This document shows, piece after piece, positions 25,341-30,880 of a DNA stretch of 36,014 nt (its first letter is position 1; every line of letters begins with the position of its first letter). The notes under the pieces were generated by a model. It ran no database searches. It saw only the letters and a list, made by a program, of their open reading frames with translations, and was not told the DNA's origin. The DNA comes from a virus, in IMG/VR virus record IMGVR_UViG_3300007735_000674, positions 1-36,014 of that record; one strand, given 5' to 3'. Made by a program: the position numbers and the translations under genes.

Positions 25341-25727
25341 ATGTTGGGACTAGACGCTATCCTTGGCATCGGCGGTAAGCTGATTGACAAACTAATCCCA
25401 GACCCTGCTGCCCAAGACGCTGCACGGTTAGAGTTGCTCAAGCTGCAACAGTCGGGCGAACTAGCAGCAATGACTGCCCAGACCGAGATTAACAAAGCAG
25501 AGGCCAGTAACCCGTCCGTATTCGTCAGCGGCTGGCGTCCAGCAATTGGCTGGGTCTGCGCTCTGGCAATGGGCTACCAGTACCTGGCTCGACCAATGAT
25601 GGTTGCCTTCATGCCTGCCTTGGCCTTCCCTGGCTTGGACGACAACCTTTGGCAACTCATGATGGGGATGCTGGGCCTGGGCGGTCTTAGGACGTTTGAG
25701 AAGACCCAAGGCGTAGCATCAAAGTGA
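25341..25727 (+). CDS. Holin, three-TM (GTA/HP1-type) family
   Basis: A 128-residue protein with the pattern of the three-TM holin family: an N-terminal amphipathic region (LGIGGKLIDKLIPDP), an AARLELLKLQQSGELAAMTAQTEINKAEA helix and then SGWRPAIGWVCALAMGYQYLARPM. The last part holds MVAFMPALAFPG and LMMGMLGLGGLRTFEK. The N-K-x-E-A-x-x...F-x-x-G-W-R-P motif is typical. It should permeabilise the inner membrane and release the endolysin encoded next. The ribosome binding site is TTAGGAGG, seven bases before the ATG. Confidence 0.85.
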   Translation: MLGLDAILGIGGKLIDKLIPDPAAQDAARLELLKLQQSGELAAMTAQTEINKAEASNPSVFVSGWRPAIGWVCALAMGYQYLARPMMVAFMPALAFPGLDDNLWQLMMGMLGLGGLRTFEKTQGVASK

Positions 25728-26128
25728 CCCCGCATTTCACGCTTGCGGAACTGACGCACACTGACCACCGGCTGTTGGACAACACTCCAAACGCTGCTGA
25801 GTTAACAAATTTAAAACGGTTGGCTGAGTTTCTAGAGACTGTCAAAACCACGCTAGGCGGCAAGCCAATAATGATTAACTCAGCCTTCCGCAGCAAGGCC
25901 GTAAATGACGCCGTGGGCAGCAAGGACACCAGTCAGCATAGGTTGGGCTTGGCGGCTGACTTCCGAGTGCCTGGGATGGCTCCTGATGCCGTGGTGAGGG
26001 CATTGCTGGCGTTGCCCTACGATCAGATCATCCGAGAGTTTGACGCCTGGACGCACATCAGCATTGCTGACAAGCCCCGGCGTCAGGCGCTAATCATTGA
26101 CAAGGCTGGCACCCGGCCCTTTATTTAG
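25724..26128 (+). CDS. Endolysin, M15 peptidase family
   Basis: A 134-residue zinc peptidase of the D-Ala-D-Ala carboxypeptidase fold. The N-terminal FTLAELTHTDHR, then SAFRSKAVNDAVGS and TSQHRLGLAADFRV, carry zinc ligands His72 and Asp79. The third ligand fits His111 in WTHIS. It starts at GTG in a GTGA overlap with the holin gene, so the two are translated together. It lacks a separate cell-wall binding domain, typical for phages of Gram-negative hosts. The end of the gene contains a hairpin that may serve as a terminator. Confidence 0.9.
   Translation: MTPHFTLAELTHTDHRLLDNTPNAAELTNLKRLAEFLETVKTTLGGKPIMINSAFRSKAVNDAVGSKDTSQHRLGLAADFRVPGMAPDAVVRALLALPYDQIIREFDAWTHISIADKPRRQALIIDKAGTRPFI
26104..26126 (+). 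terminator. Possible terminator at the end of the late operon
   Basis: GGCTGG (26104-26109) and CCGGCC (26113-26118) can form a six-pair stem with one G-U and a three-base loop, followed by CTTTATTT. It lies within the last codons of the endolysin gene, where the leftward operon meets it tail to tail with a four-base overlap. The T-run is interrupted, so the call is modest. Confidence 0.4.
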
Positions 26129-26358
26129 TTTCGAGGATACGGGCAATCATCTGGGACAAACGCCAGGCAGTGGACCGCTGAGTACTTGGTCCTGGTCTGC
26201 ACCCACCTATCAATGTAGACATCAGGCATCAGCGCAAGTGACCTGCTGATTTGAGATGCGCCAACGTCAAGCGCAAAGGACAGCTCACTGGCAGTCATGC
26301 CATCTGGTGCTTGGGCCAAAGCGTCACGAATTTTTTTTGACAGTACTGTAATAGTCAT
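26125..26358 (-). CDS. Small winged-helix-like DNA-binding protein
   Basis: A 77-residue protein at the end of the leftward operon. The segment SKKIRDALAQAPDGMTASELSFALDVGASQISRSLALM (residues 7-44) reads as a helix-turn-helix within a winged helix. It is followed by YIDRWVQTRTKYSAVHCLAFVP, a likely wing. Proteins of this plan are common in betaproteobacterial phages with no tested function, and a regulator is the obvious guess. Its stop overlaps the endolysin stop from the opposite strand. Confidence 0.65.
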   Translation of the reverse strand: MTITVLSKKIRDALAQAPDGMTASELSFALDVGASQISRSLALMPDVYIDRWVQTRTKYSAVHCLAFVPDDCPYPRN

Positions 26359-26361
26359 ATT

Positions 26362-26469
26362 TTAAAACGGTGCATCCTCATGGTTTTGCGGGTTGAATGG
26401 GATTGGTTTGGATGGTTGCGCTGGTGGCAACTCGGTGGGGAAGGGCCAGTTATCCATTGTTGCGCTCAT
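26362..26469 (-). CDS. Pro-rich small protein (35 residues)
   Basis: A 35-residue protein, MSATMDNWPFPTELPPAQPS at its start, ending in HEDAPF. It begins in an ATGA overlap with the upstream gene's stop and ends three bases before the next start, so it is well placed for translation. Its high Pro content and lack of helices suggest an extended peptide or linker. Function unknown. Confidence 0.5.
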   Translation of the reverse strand: MSATMDNWPFPTELPPAQPSKPIPFNPQNHEDAPF

Positions 26470-26837
26470 GTGTTTCGTTGCTCTAATGTGGTTTCAATTT
26501 CTGCCAAAAAAAATGCGCCAATTACTTGACCAAAATAATTCTCAAGATTAGTCCGTTCTTCTAGCGTCATGCCCTGCCACGGGCGTTGTGGTGGGGTGGC
26601 GTAAAGGGGTATTAGAGTTAATGTAGGAATATTGGCAACCGCAGCCATGGCCTTGCTGTAATCACTCCACATCCAAGCCCTATCTGAGGACATCCACGCC
26701 ACAGGCTCTTGTTTTGGCTGCTCAAGCGCAATGCGTAGGGCATCATGCGCCGCCATCAGCAGGTGCGTTTCACTTGCCCAATGCCACAGATGTATAGCCT
26801 CCAGAGCCTGCTGCGCGGCTTTCCGTAAGTAAGTCAT
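26466..26837 (-). CDS. Hypothetical protein, AAQQALEALE-type family
   Basis: A 123-residue protein when started at the ATG at 26837 (MTYLRKAAQQALEAIHLW), which overlaps the upstream stop as ATGA and has GAAGGAG before it. An ATG further upstream is possible but would run through the neighbour. The middle has ALEQPKQEPVAWMSSDRAW and TLIPLYATPPQRPW, a pattern frequent in Burkholderiales phages and prophages without known function. The C-terminal LEQRNT resembles the end of the upstream gene product (LKERNT). The pair probably arose by duplication of the start and end segments. Confidence 0.65.
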   Translation of the reverse strand: MTYLRKAAQQALEAIHLWHWASETHLLMAAHDALRIALEQPKQEPVAWMSSDRAWMWSDYSKAMAAVANIPTLTLIPLYATPPQRPWQGMTLEERTNLENYFGQVIGAFFLAEIETTLEQRNT

Positions 26838-27181
26838 GTGTTGCGCTCCTTCAGCGTAGCTTGAATAATTTTTGTCAGGCAAACCACTTTCCACAACAAA
26901 TCTCCAAAATCAACATCTATATCCGCAACTATGTCACTCATCTCCTCATCCGTCAGCCCTACCCATTGGCGCTGCGCTGCCTTAAATTCAGCGACAAAAT
27001 CAATTGCCTGTAGCCCGTATTCATCAAGGATATTCTTGATCAACGGCCACTCTGGTGGCGGCTCGGCTTGTTGCTCCAGCGCGGTGCGTAGGTTTTGTAA
27101 AACAGTGGCATCCGCAGCAAATGCCAGCCCACTCTCCAACGCCTCCAGCGCCTGCTGCGCCGCTTGTCTTAGGTCAGTCAT
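26834..27181 (-). CDS. Hypothetical protein, AAQQALEALE-type family, second copy
   Basis: A 115-residue protein beginning MTDLRQAAQQALEALESGL and ending TLKERNT. It shares both ends with the downstream gene while the centres differ, and here the centre includes WVGLTDEEMSDIVADIDVD. It starts in an ATGA overlap with the tiny membrane protein upstream. Proteins with this N-terminus often carry variable middles, as if a common translation-initiation segment were reused. No function is known. Confidence 0.65.
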   Translation of the reverse strand: MTDLRQAAQQALEALESGLAFAADATVLQNLRTALEQQAEPPPEWPLIKNILDEYGLQAIDFVAEFKAAQRQWVGLTDEEMSDIVADIDVDFGDLLWKVVCLTKIIQATLKERNT

Positions 27182-27300
27182 AACATTCCCCAGACAAAAC
27201 CAGCCAAGCCAGCAATGCCGACCAGGGCAAACAGCACCAGGATGCAGGTGGCAATCAGGTGCATCCAGTTTGCCAGTTCGTAATCGTCATCATCATCCAT
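27178..27300 (-). CDS. Small membrane protein (40 residues)
   Basis: Begins with MDDDDDYELANWMHLIATC and continues with a single hydrophobic segment, ILVLFALVGIAGLAGFVWG (residues 20-38). The acidic N-terminus followed by one TM near the C-terminus is unusual for a signal peptide and suggests a tail-anchored inner membrane peptide. Its stop overlaps the next start (ATGA). Function unknown. In an early operon such peptides sometimes interfere with host membrane proteins or superinfection. Confidence 0.55.
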   Translation of the reverse strand: MDDDDDYELANWMHLIATCILVLFALVGIAGLAGFVWGML

Positions 27301-27308
27301 GTTGCACC

Positions 27309-27551
27309 TCAAAATGCTAAATCGTCTTCGTCTTTGGGCAAGCCTTGATAACCGTCTTTAGGCTTAGGGTCATTGATGTATGCCCAGCCATCCCAACCAT
27401 TCTCACGCAGCGGGATAGCGTCCATCTTGAGCATTGGCCCATTCTTTGTTTCAATGATTGACCCAATTCGCTGATAGCGTTTCTTGCGCTCACCAGATGC
27501 GTTGTTGTACTCACCTGTGATGCAGGATATTTCTTTGATAATTTTTGGCAT
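27309..27551 (-). CDS. Conserved-type phage protein next to the recombination genes
   Basis: An 80-residue protein reading MPKIIKEISCITGEYNNASG, then a basic KKRYQRIGSIIETKNGPMLKMDAIPL and an acidic C-terminus DDLAF. The fold looks like a short beta barrel with an acidic tail. That layout, and its position right after an ERF and nuclease pair, would suit a single-strand DNA-binding or recombination accessory protein, but I cannot name the family. Function is inference. Confidence 0.55.
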   Translation of the reverse strand: MPKIIKEISCITGEYNNASGERKKRYQRIGSIIETKNGPMLKMDAIPLRENGWDGWAYINDPKPKDGYQGLPKDEDDLAF

Positions 27552-27559
27552 GATTTTCC

Positions 27560-28189
27560 TTAGTAGGTATGTTGTTTGCTAATTTCTTGAATAACCTGGT
27601 CATAGTAGACCCGTGCTGCTTGAACTTTAATTTTGATCTTATCTTCCAAAGCCGTGTCTCTGACGTAAGGCACGATGGTTACTCTCAATTCTCGATTGAT
27701 GTGATCAACTTTGTGCAATTGTTTGCTTTCGTAGCCAATCAAATCGTCTGGAGTGCTAACCAGGCAATACGCAATGTCTGCCCGTGGCTTGTCCCACAAC
27801 ATCATATAGGCCCGTAGCTGCCATTCGTACCCGATATCTCTGCCCTGGTCAGCCAGGACGGGAAAAGTGGTCAAGCACCAGCTGGACTTGATGTCAATGA
27901 TTCGGTCATCAGCAACAATGTCAGCCTCGCCAGTTATCCAGGCATTTGTTTTGCGCTCCGTGTTTTTGGCATGGCTGGTCAGATGTACGGCGTTGTACAA
28001 ATCAATTGATTCGTCTTCCACTATCAACCCTTTGTCCATGTACTTGCTGCTGACCTTTTCGTCATAGCCATAGATCATTTCCTTTGCCAGCTTTGTGACA
28101 TAAGTCTTAGCCCCAACAGACAATTCGTCTTTACCCTTGCCATCGGTCATGATTGCTGATAGTGCACTGGCCCGAAATAGTATGCTCAT
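27560..28189 (-). CDS. PD-(D/E)XK nuclease (RecB/YqaJ-like recombination exonuclease)
   Basis: A 209-residue protein with the motif WITGEADIVADDRIIDIKSSW (about 84-104, with Glu88, Asp99 and Lys101), the core of PD-(D/E)XK nucleases. A later helix, GYEWQLRAYMMLW (about 119-131), supplies the usual Q-x-x-x-Y motif. It is coupled (ATGA) to the ERF-family annealing gene, as in the exonuclease/annealase pairs of phage recombination systems. It would resect duplex DNA so that ERF can anneal the strands. Confidence 0.85.
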   Translation of the reverse strand: MSILFRASALSAIMTDGKGKDELSVGAKTYVTKLAKEMIYGYDEKVSSKYMDKGLIVEDESIDLYNAVHLTSHAKNTERKTNAWITGEADIVADDRIIDIKSSWCLTTFPVLADQGRDIGYEWQLRAYMMLWDKPRADIAYCLVSTPDDLIGYESKQLHKVDHINRELRVTIVPYVRDTALEDKIKIKVQAARVYYDQVIQEISKQHTY

Positions 28190-28782
28190 AGTTTTGCCTT
28201 TTGTGCGTCTTTGGCTTTGGTGATTTGCTCACGGGCGGCTGAGTTATTGCCTGCTGCTTTAATCCCATTGTAAAAAGCATCTTTCAATTCATCATGAGTT
28301 TTGCACTCAGCAATGTCTGCCAATATTGCTTTAATGGTTGCCTCGGTTGATTGCACAAGATGGGTAACAGCATCAGCATCATTGTCTGATTCGGTAGGGA
28401 TACTAAATGCCTGGAACGCTGCATATTTATAAGCCGCACTCATTGCTTTGTTTGTGGCTTTGTCCCCGCTATCCATTGCCTCACCAAAAGTTTTGACAGT
28501 GTGTTTGCTGCCATCCTCTGCCGAAACAAAATCAAACTCAACTTCAACCGTCACATAAAACAAAGCACCACCTGATTTGCTGATGCGCTCAACACATTCA
28601 CGGGTCAAAACTCTTGGCAAGATGCAAAGCCCGTGTTTTGCTAGAAGTGGACTGATTGCGTTGTAAACATCGTCAATCCCTCGGAATTTGTAGCCAGACC
28701 CTTGCGAGTTGGTGCGATCTTTTGTGATGCCAATGGTTGACAGTTCTGTTTGCACCGCATTGATTGCTTTGTAAATTTTCAT
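28186..28782 (-). CDS. erf: ERF-family single-strand annealing protein
   Basis: A 198-residue protein that begins IYKAINAVQTELSTIGITKD. It contains YKFRGIDDVYNAISPLLAKHGL (about 31-52) and the motif EAMDSGDKATNKAMSAAYKYAA (about 101-122). The latter is the typical G-E-A-x-D-x-G-D-K-x-x-x-K-A-x-[ST] signature of ERF recombinases of P22 type. It should promote annealing of homologous single strands during phage recombination or genome circularisation. It overlaps both neighbours by four bases. The C-terminal part is helical and charged and probably interacts with partners. Confidence 0.92.
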   Translation of the reverse strand: MKIYKAINAVQTELSTIGITKDRTNSQGSGYKFRGIDDVYNAISPLLAKHGLCILPRVLTRECVERISKSGGALFYVTVEVEFDFVSAEDGSKHTVKTFGEAMDSGDKATNKAMSAAYKYAAFQAFSIPTESDNDADAVTHLVQSTEATIKAILADIAECKTHDELKDAFYNGIKAAGNNSAAREQITKAKDAQKAKL

Positions 28783-28976
28783 ATCAATTCCTTGTAAGTG
28801 ATTTCAATTTCCAATTCCTTGCAGCGCTCTTGGGCGCACTCCAGCAGGTACGCCATCTCTTTCAGCGCACTGGTCAGCATCCCACACTCAAACGCCAGCC
28901 TGTCGGCAGGGTTGGCTCCAACATATGCACGATTGGCAATCGTGTTTATTTCTTCAATTGTTGCGTCAATTTTCAT
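28779..28976 (-). CDS. Hypothetical helical protein (65 residues)
   Basis: Begins MKIDATIEEINTIANRAYVG and contains ALKEMAYLLECAQERCKELE, an amphipathic coiled-coil-like helix. It sits upstream of erf with overlaps of four bases on both sides. No family is recognised. Its size and position suggest a helper or regulator expressed together with the recombination genes, without direct evidence. Confidence 0.5.
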   Translation of the reverse strand: MKIDATIEEINTIANRAYVGANPADRLAFECGMLTSALKEMAYLLECAQERCKELEIEITYKELI

Positions 28977-29230
28977 AGCGTCACCTTTTTGGTTTTAAAT
29001 CCACGATGCGTAAAACATTGCACAGCGCCATCAGCAAGTAACCGCCAGCCTGCGTTTTCACCACACATCTGCTGCGCTGCTGCTTCAAACCTAGCTTGGC
29101 GCTCTTGCTCAGTCTTAGCCGCCTTGTAAGCCGCCACAGCATCCTGCGCTGCCTCGATCTCGCTAGGCCAGTCCAAGTAGTGGCTAGTGCCCAGCACCAA
29201 GGCCACCAATCCCGCTGCCACCCAGTTCAT
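28973..29230 (-). CDS. Membrane-anchored small protein
   Basis: An 85-residue protein with an N-terminal hydrophobic stretch (NWVAAGLVALVLGTSHYL, residues 2-19), a charged helix (EAAQDAVAAYKAAKTEQERQ) and then ENAGWRLLADGAVQCFTHRG (about 58-77). The pattern of anchor, coiled coil and GWxLLxxGAVQCxTxRG is one I associate with betaproteobacterial phages. It could be exported or anchored, with two Cys available for a disulphide. Function unknown. Confidence 0.6.
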   Translation of the reverse strand: MNWVAAGLVALVLGTSHYLDWPSEIEAAQDAVAAYKAAKTEQERQARFEAAAQQMCGENAGWRLLADGAVQCFTHRGFKTKKVTL

Positions 29231-29379
29231 GCCTCACCCCGCCCACGGCAGGTCAGGCACACAGCACCGTCAAACTCGCCCTCTCCGCTGCCTTCACAGG
29301 CTGGGCAGATGTCAGTGTCGTATTCGCCAGGCCCATCATCAGCCATGTAAGCTGCCAGGTCTTCGTCGTATTCGTTCAT
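29227..29379 (-). CDS. Small zinc-ribbon protein with DnaJ-like CxxCxGxG motifs
   Basis: A 50-residue acidic protein with CPACEGSG (residues 25-32) and CLTCRGRG (41-48). The two C-x-x-C-x-G-x-G knuckles are the type found in the DnaJ cysteine-rich domain, and together they can hold one zinc ion. The rest is Asp/Glu-rich. It is joined by four-base ATGA overlaps to both neighbours. It may act as a mini-chaperone or nucleic acid binder. No function is established from sequence. Confidence 0.6.
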   Translation of the reverse strand: MNEYDEDLAAYMADDGPGEYDTDICPACEGSGEGEFDGAVCLTCRGRGEA

Positions 29380-29705
29380 GCTGCCACCAACTCAGTTACT
29401 GCGACCACCTGACCATCTTTACGGATGGCAGTTACCCCGGTTGCTGGGGCGTAAACATTTTGGGTGCCTGGCGGCAGCGCAGCCAGCACCATGCCTGAGA
29501 CAATGCACGGCAGCGGGACACCATTGGCATCACGCACCAGCCCTGTCACTGGGCCGTAGGTGTTGCGGACGACAGGGACACCTGCCACAACTGCGCCCGT
29601 AGGCGCAGCAATGATGCTGACCCGAGCAAGCTGGCCCGATGCTGGGTATGTCACATCCCCAGCAGGTGTCCGCAGGGTGATGTCATGGGGGGTAAGATTT
29701 ATCAT
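29376..29705 (-). CDS. Hypothetical protein (INLTPHDIT family)
   Basis: A 109-residue beta-rich protein, MINLTPHDITLRTPAGDVTY at the start, then PVVRNTYGPVTGL and a closing DGQVVAVTELVAA. The opening and the GPVTGLP-like segment are typical of a family widely seen in phage early regions with unknown function. The ribosome binding site TTTTAGGAC is shared in sequence with the first gene of the operon. A weak hairpin lies upstream (29731-29755). Confidence 0.65.
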   Translation of the reverse strand: MINLTPHDITLRTPAGDVTYPASGQLARVSIIAAPTGAVVAGVPVVRNTYGPVTGLVRDANGVPLPCIVSGMVLAALPPGTQNVYAPATGVTAIRKDGQVVAVTELVAA

Positions 29706-29724
29706 GGTTTTAGTCCTAAAAGTT

Positions 29725-29755
29725 AAAAATCCCTTTTTGCCTTGCGGCGTCAGGG
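29725..29755 (-). terminator. Possible attenuator or terminator inside the leftward operon
   Basis: On the minus strand CCCT and AGGG (29755-29752 with 29734-29731) enclose an inner GCC-GCAA-GGC hairpin (29748-29739). A T5 run follows at 29729-29725. The stem is short with internal loops, so read-through should be high. It separates the GYD-repeat gene from the rest of the operon. Confidence 0.3.
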
Positions 29756-29762
29756 CAGAGGA

Positions 29763-29891
29763 TTAGTCCTCTAGTGTGTAGCGACCAGTTCGGTCAAACC
29801 CTTGGCGGTCAACGCCAAAGACGTCATAACCCTCGGCGTCATAGCCTTGGGCGTCATATCCCTCGGCGTTGTAGGTGGCGGGGGCGCTCAT
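29763..29891 (-). CDS. GYD pentapeptide-repeat mini-protein (42 residues)
   Basis: Starts in an ATGA overlap with the upstream gene and reads MSAPATYNAEGYDAQGYDAE, then GYD, GVD and GFD units in strict five-residue register (about six units) before ending GRYTLED. The repeat unit is G-[YVF]-D-x-x. Such tyrosine/aspartate repeats are low-complexity and often seen in larger proteins with GYDRxG units. A metal-binding or adhesive role is conceivable, but no function is known. Confidence 0.55.
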   Translation of the reverse strand: MSAPATYNAEGYDAQGYDAEGYDVFGVDRQGFDRTGRYTLED

Positions 29892-30175
29892 GCCATCTCC
29901 CCCAGCTGCTCCCGAGCAGCCGCCAGCTCAGAGGACGACAGAGCGTCCCCGTTGGCGTGGTAAACCCAGGCGTTGCCGCCCTCGCCGCCCATGTCAAACC
30001 AGCAGGCCACAATGGTGGCAAGGCTAGTTGACCTCCGAGCCACACGCAAGCCCCAGCCTGCAACCCCTGCGTCATTGACGCAAAGGATATAGCCGCTTTT
30101 TGAGGCGGCGTGGATTACAGGGGTTTGAGCAACCCCGTTCACATATTTTGTCACTGTTACTGGTGATGAGTGCAT
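29888..30175 (-). CDS. First gene of the leftward operon, hypothetical
   Basis: A 95-residue protein, MHSSPVTVTKYVNGVAQTPV at the start, a beta-rich middle (ARRSTSLATIVACWFDMGGE) and a C-terminal helix SSSELAAAREQLGEMA. An AGGA ribosome binding site lies seven bases upstream. As the promoter-proximal gene it may be the most strongly expressed early product, so it is a candidate host-takeover or regulatory protein. No family is recognised. Confidence 0.55.
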   Translation of the reverse strand: MHSSPVTVTKYVNGVAQTPVIHAASKSGYILCVNDAGVAGWGLRVARRSTSLATIVACWFDMGGEGGNAWVYHANGDALSSSELAAAREQLGEMA

Positions 30176-30223
30176 GATGTTGTCCTAAAAAGACCCCTTG
30201 CGATGTTGCTGGGGAATAACTCT

Positions 30224-30251
30224 ATTGTAAACCATTTTCTTAACCTTGCAA
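30224..30251 (-). promoter_or_regulatory. Leftward operon promoter (PL-like)
   Basis: Minus-strand TTGCAA (30251-30246), a 16-base spacer and TACAAT (30229-30224) give a good sigma70-type promoter, with a start site near 30217. The transcript leader (30217-30176) begins with a CCCC...GGGG hairpin followed by TCTTTTT and the AGGAC ribosome binding site. The -10 region lies in a 22-base sequence repeated in inverted orientation at 30326-30347. Confidence 0.7.
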
Positions 30252-30325
30252 GTCTTTTTTTATCTTTTTTTATACAGAATTGTTATTTAGAACGTAAAAA
30301 ACCAAACTTTTTTATATAAAAGATG

Positions 30326-30347
30326 CTAAGAAAATAGTGTACAATAG
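30326..30347 (+). promoter_or_regulatory. Rightward promoter/operator, inverted copy of the leftward -10 region
   Basis: This 22-base stretch is 19/22 identical to the reverse complement of 30222-30243 and contains TACAAT at 30340-30345. A matching -35 box is not evident 16-17 bases upstream, so the rightward promoter is weaker or needs activation. If TACAAT is used, transcription would start about at 30352, the first base of the regulator gene. The paired sites are good candidates for operators of the encoded repressor. Confidence 0.6.
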
Positions 30348-30351
30348 TCGA

Positions 30352-30546
30352 ATGCACACGCTTGACCATCTCACCCAGGCTCACCAAAAGACCTTGCAAG
30401 ACGCTATTGCAAAAGCTGGCAGCAAGGCAATGCTGAGCCGCATCCTGGGAGTGACCAGAGCAGCGGTTACACAGTGGCGCAAATTGCCAGACAAACGCTT
30501 AGCGCAGCTACAGGCAAGCAGGCCAGAATGGTTTAATAGGTTATAA
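30352..30546 (+). CDS. Cro/YdaS-like helix-turn-helix regulator
   Basis: A 64-residue DNA-binding protein. Residues 25-45 (KAMLSRILGVTRAAVTQWRK) form a helix-turn-helix like that of YdaS/Cro proteins, with a C-terminal ASRPEWFNRL. The ATG at 30352 is preferred over GTG 15 bases upstream because that extension would overlap the -10 box. No ribosome binding site precedes the ATG, which fits leaderless translation as for lambda cI from PRM. It lies divergent from the leftward operon and probably represses one or both promoters. The 100 bases after it (30547-30646) hold no gene or clear hairpin. Confidence 0.75.
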   Translation: MHTLDHLTQAHQKTLQDAIAKAGSKAMLSRILGVTRAAVTQWRKLPDKRLAQLQASRPEWFNRL

Positions 30547-30646
30547 TTGGTTAAACACGGCTAGGGTAGCTCCCGAAAAGACGATTCTGATACCGTCCTG
30601 CCACCAGTGTTTCAGTATCGGCAACCGAAATCAGTAAGGTTACGCA

Positions 30647-30880
30647 GTGGCAACACTCACTCTCAAAAAGCCAAAATTCATTGGCAACAATCCCCTAGAA
30701 AACATTGCTTTAAAGTTTGTCGTAATGCGGCAGGCTAGGTCAGCTAAATCGTTTCGGTTTACTTGTTATCACGATTCATTTGATGCTGCAATCAAGGAGG
30801 CCACACGTTTAGCAAAAACTTGTGATACCGAGCGATTTTTAGTGCTGCAAGTGCATGGTTGGGCCGACTGGAGGCCGTGA
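30647..30880 (+). CDS. Hypothetical protein (77 residues)
   Basis: Starts at GTG with TAAGG placed eight bases upstream and ends in a TGATG overlap with the replication gene. The protein is basic, with an AKSFRFTCYHDSFDAAIKEA segment (about 33-52), a strand-helix, and VLQVHGWADW near the end. It resembles no domain I can name. Tight coupling suggests a role with the replication protein, for example as a loader or as a transcription factor. Confidence 0.55.
   Translation: MATLTLKKPKFIGNNPLENIALKFVVMRQARSAKSFRFTCYHDSFDAAIKEATRLAKTCDTERFLVLQVHGWADWRP

Noticed and set aside
29854-30075. Alternative minus-strand frame across the first leftward gene
   Set aside because: The neighbouring frame (29888-30175) is coupled by ATGA to the next gene and has the ribosome binding site; this one has neither.
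30547-30646. Gap after the Cro-like gene checked for a tRNA or structured RNA
   Set aside because: No cloverleaf or strong stem; only a five-base GATAC/GTATC pairing, too weak to report.
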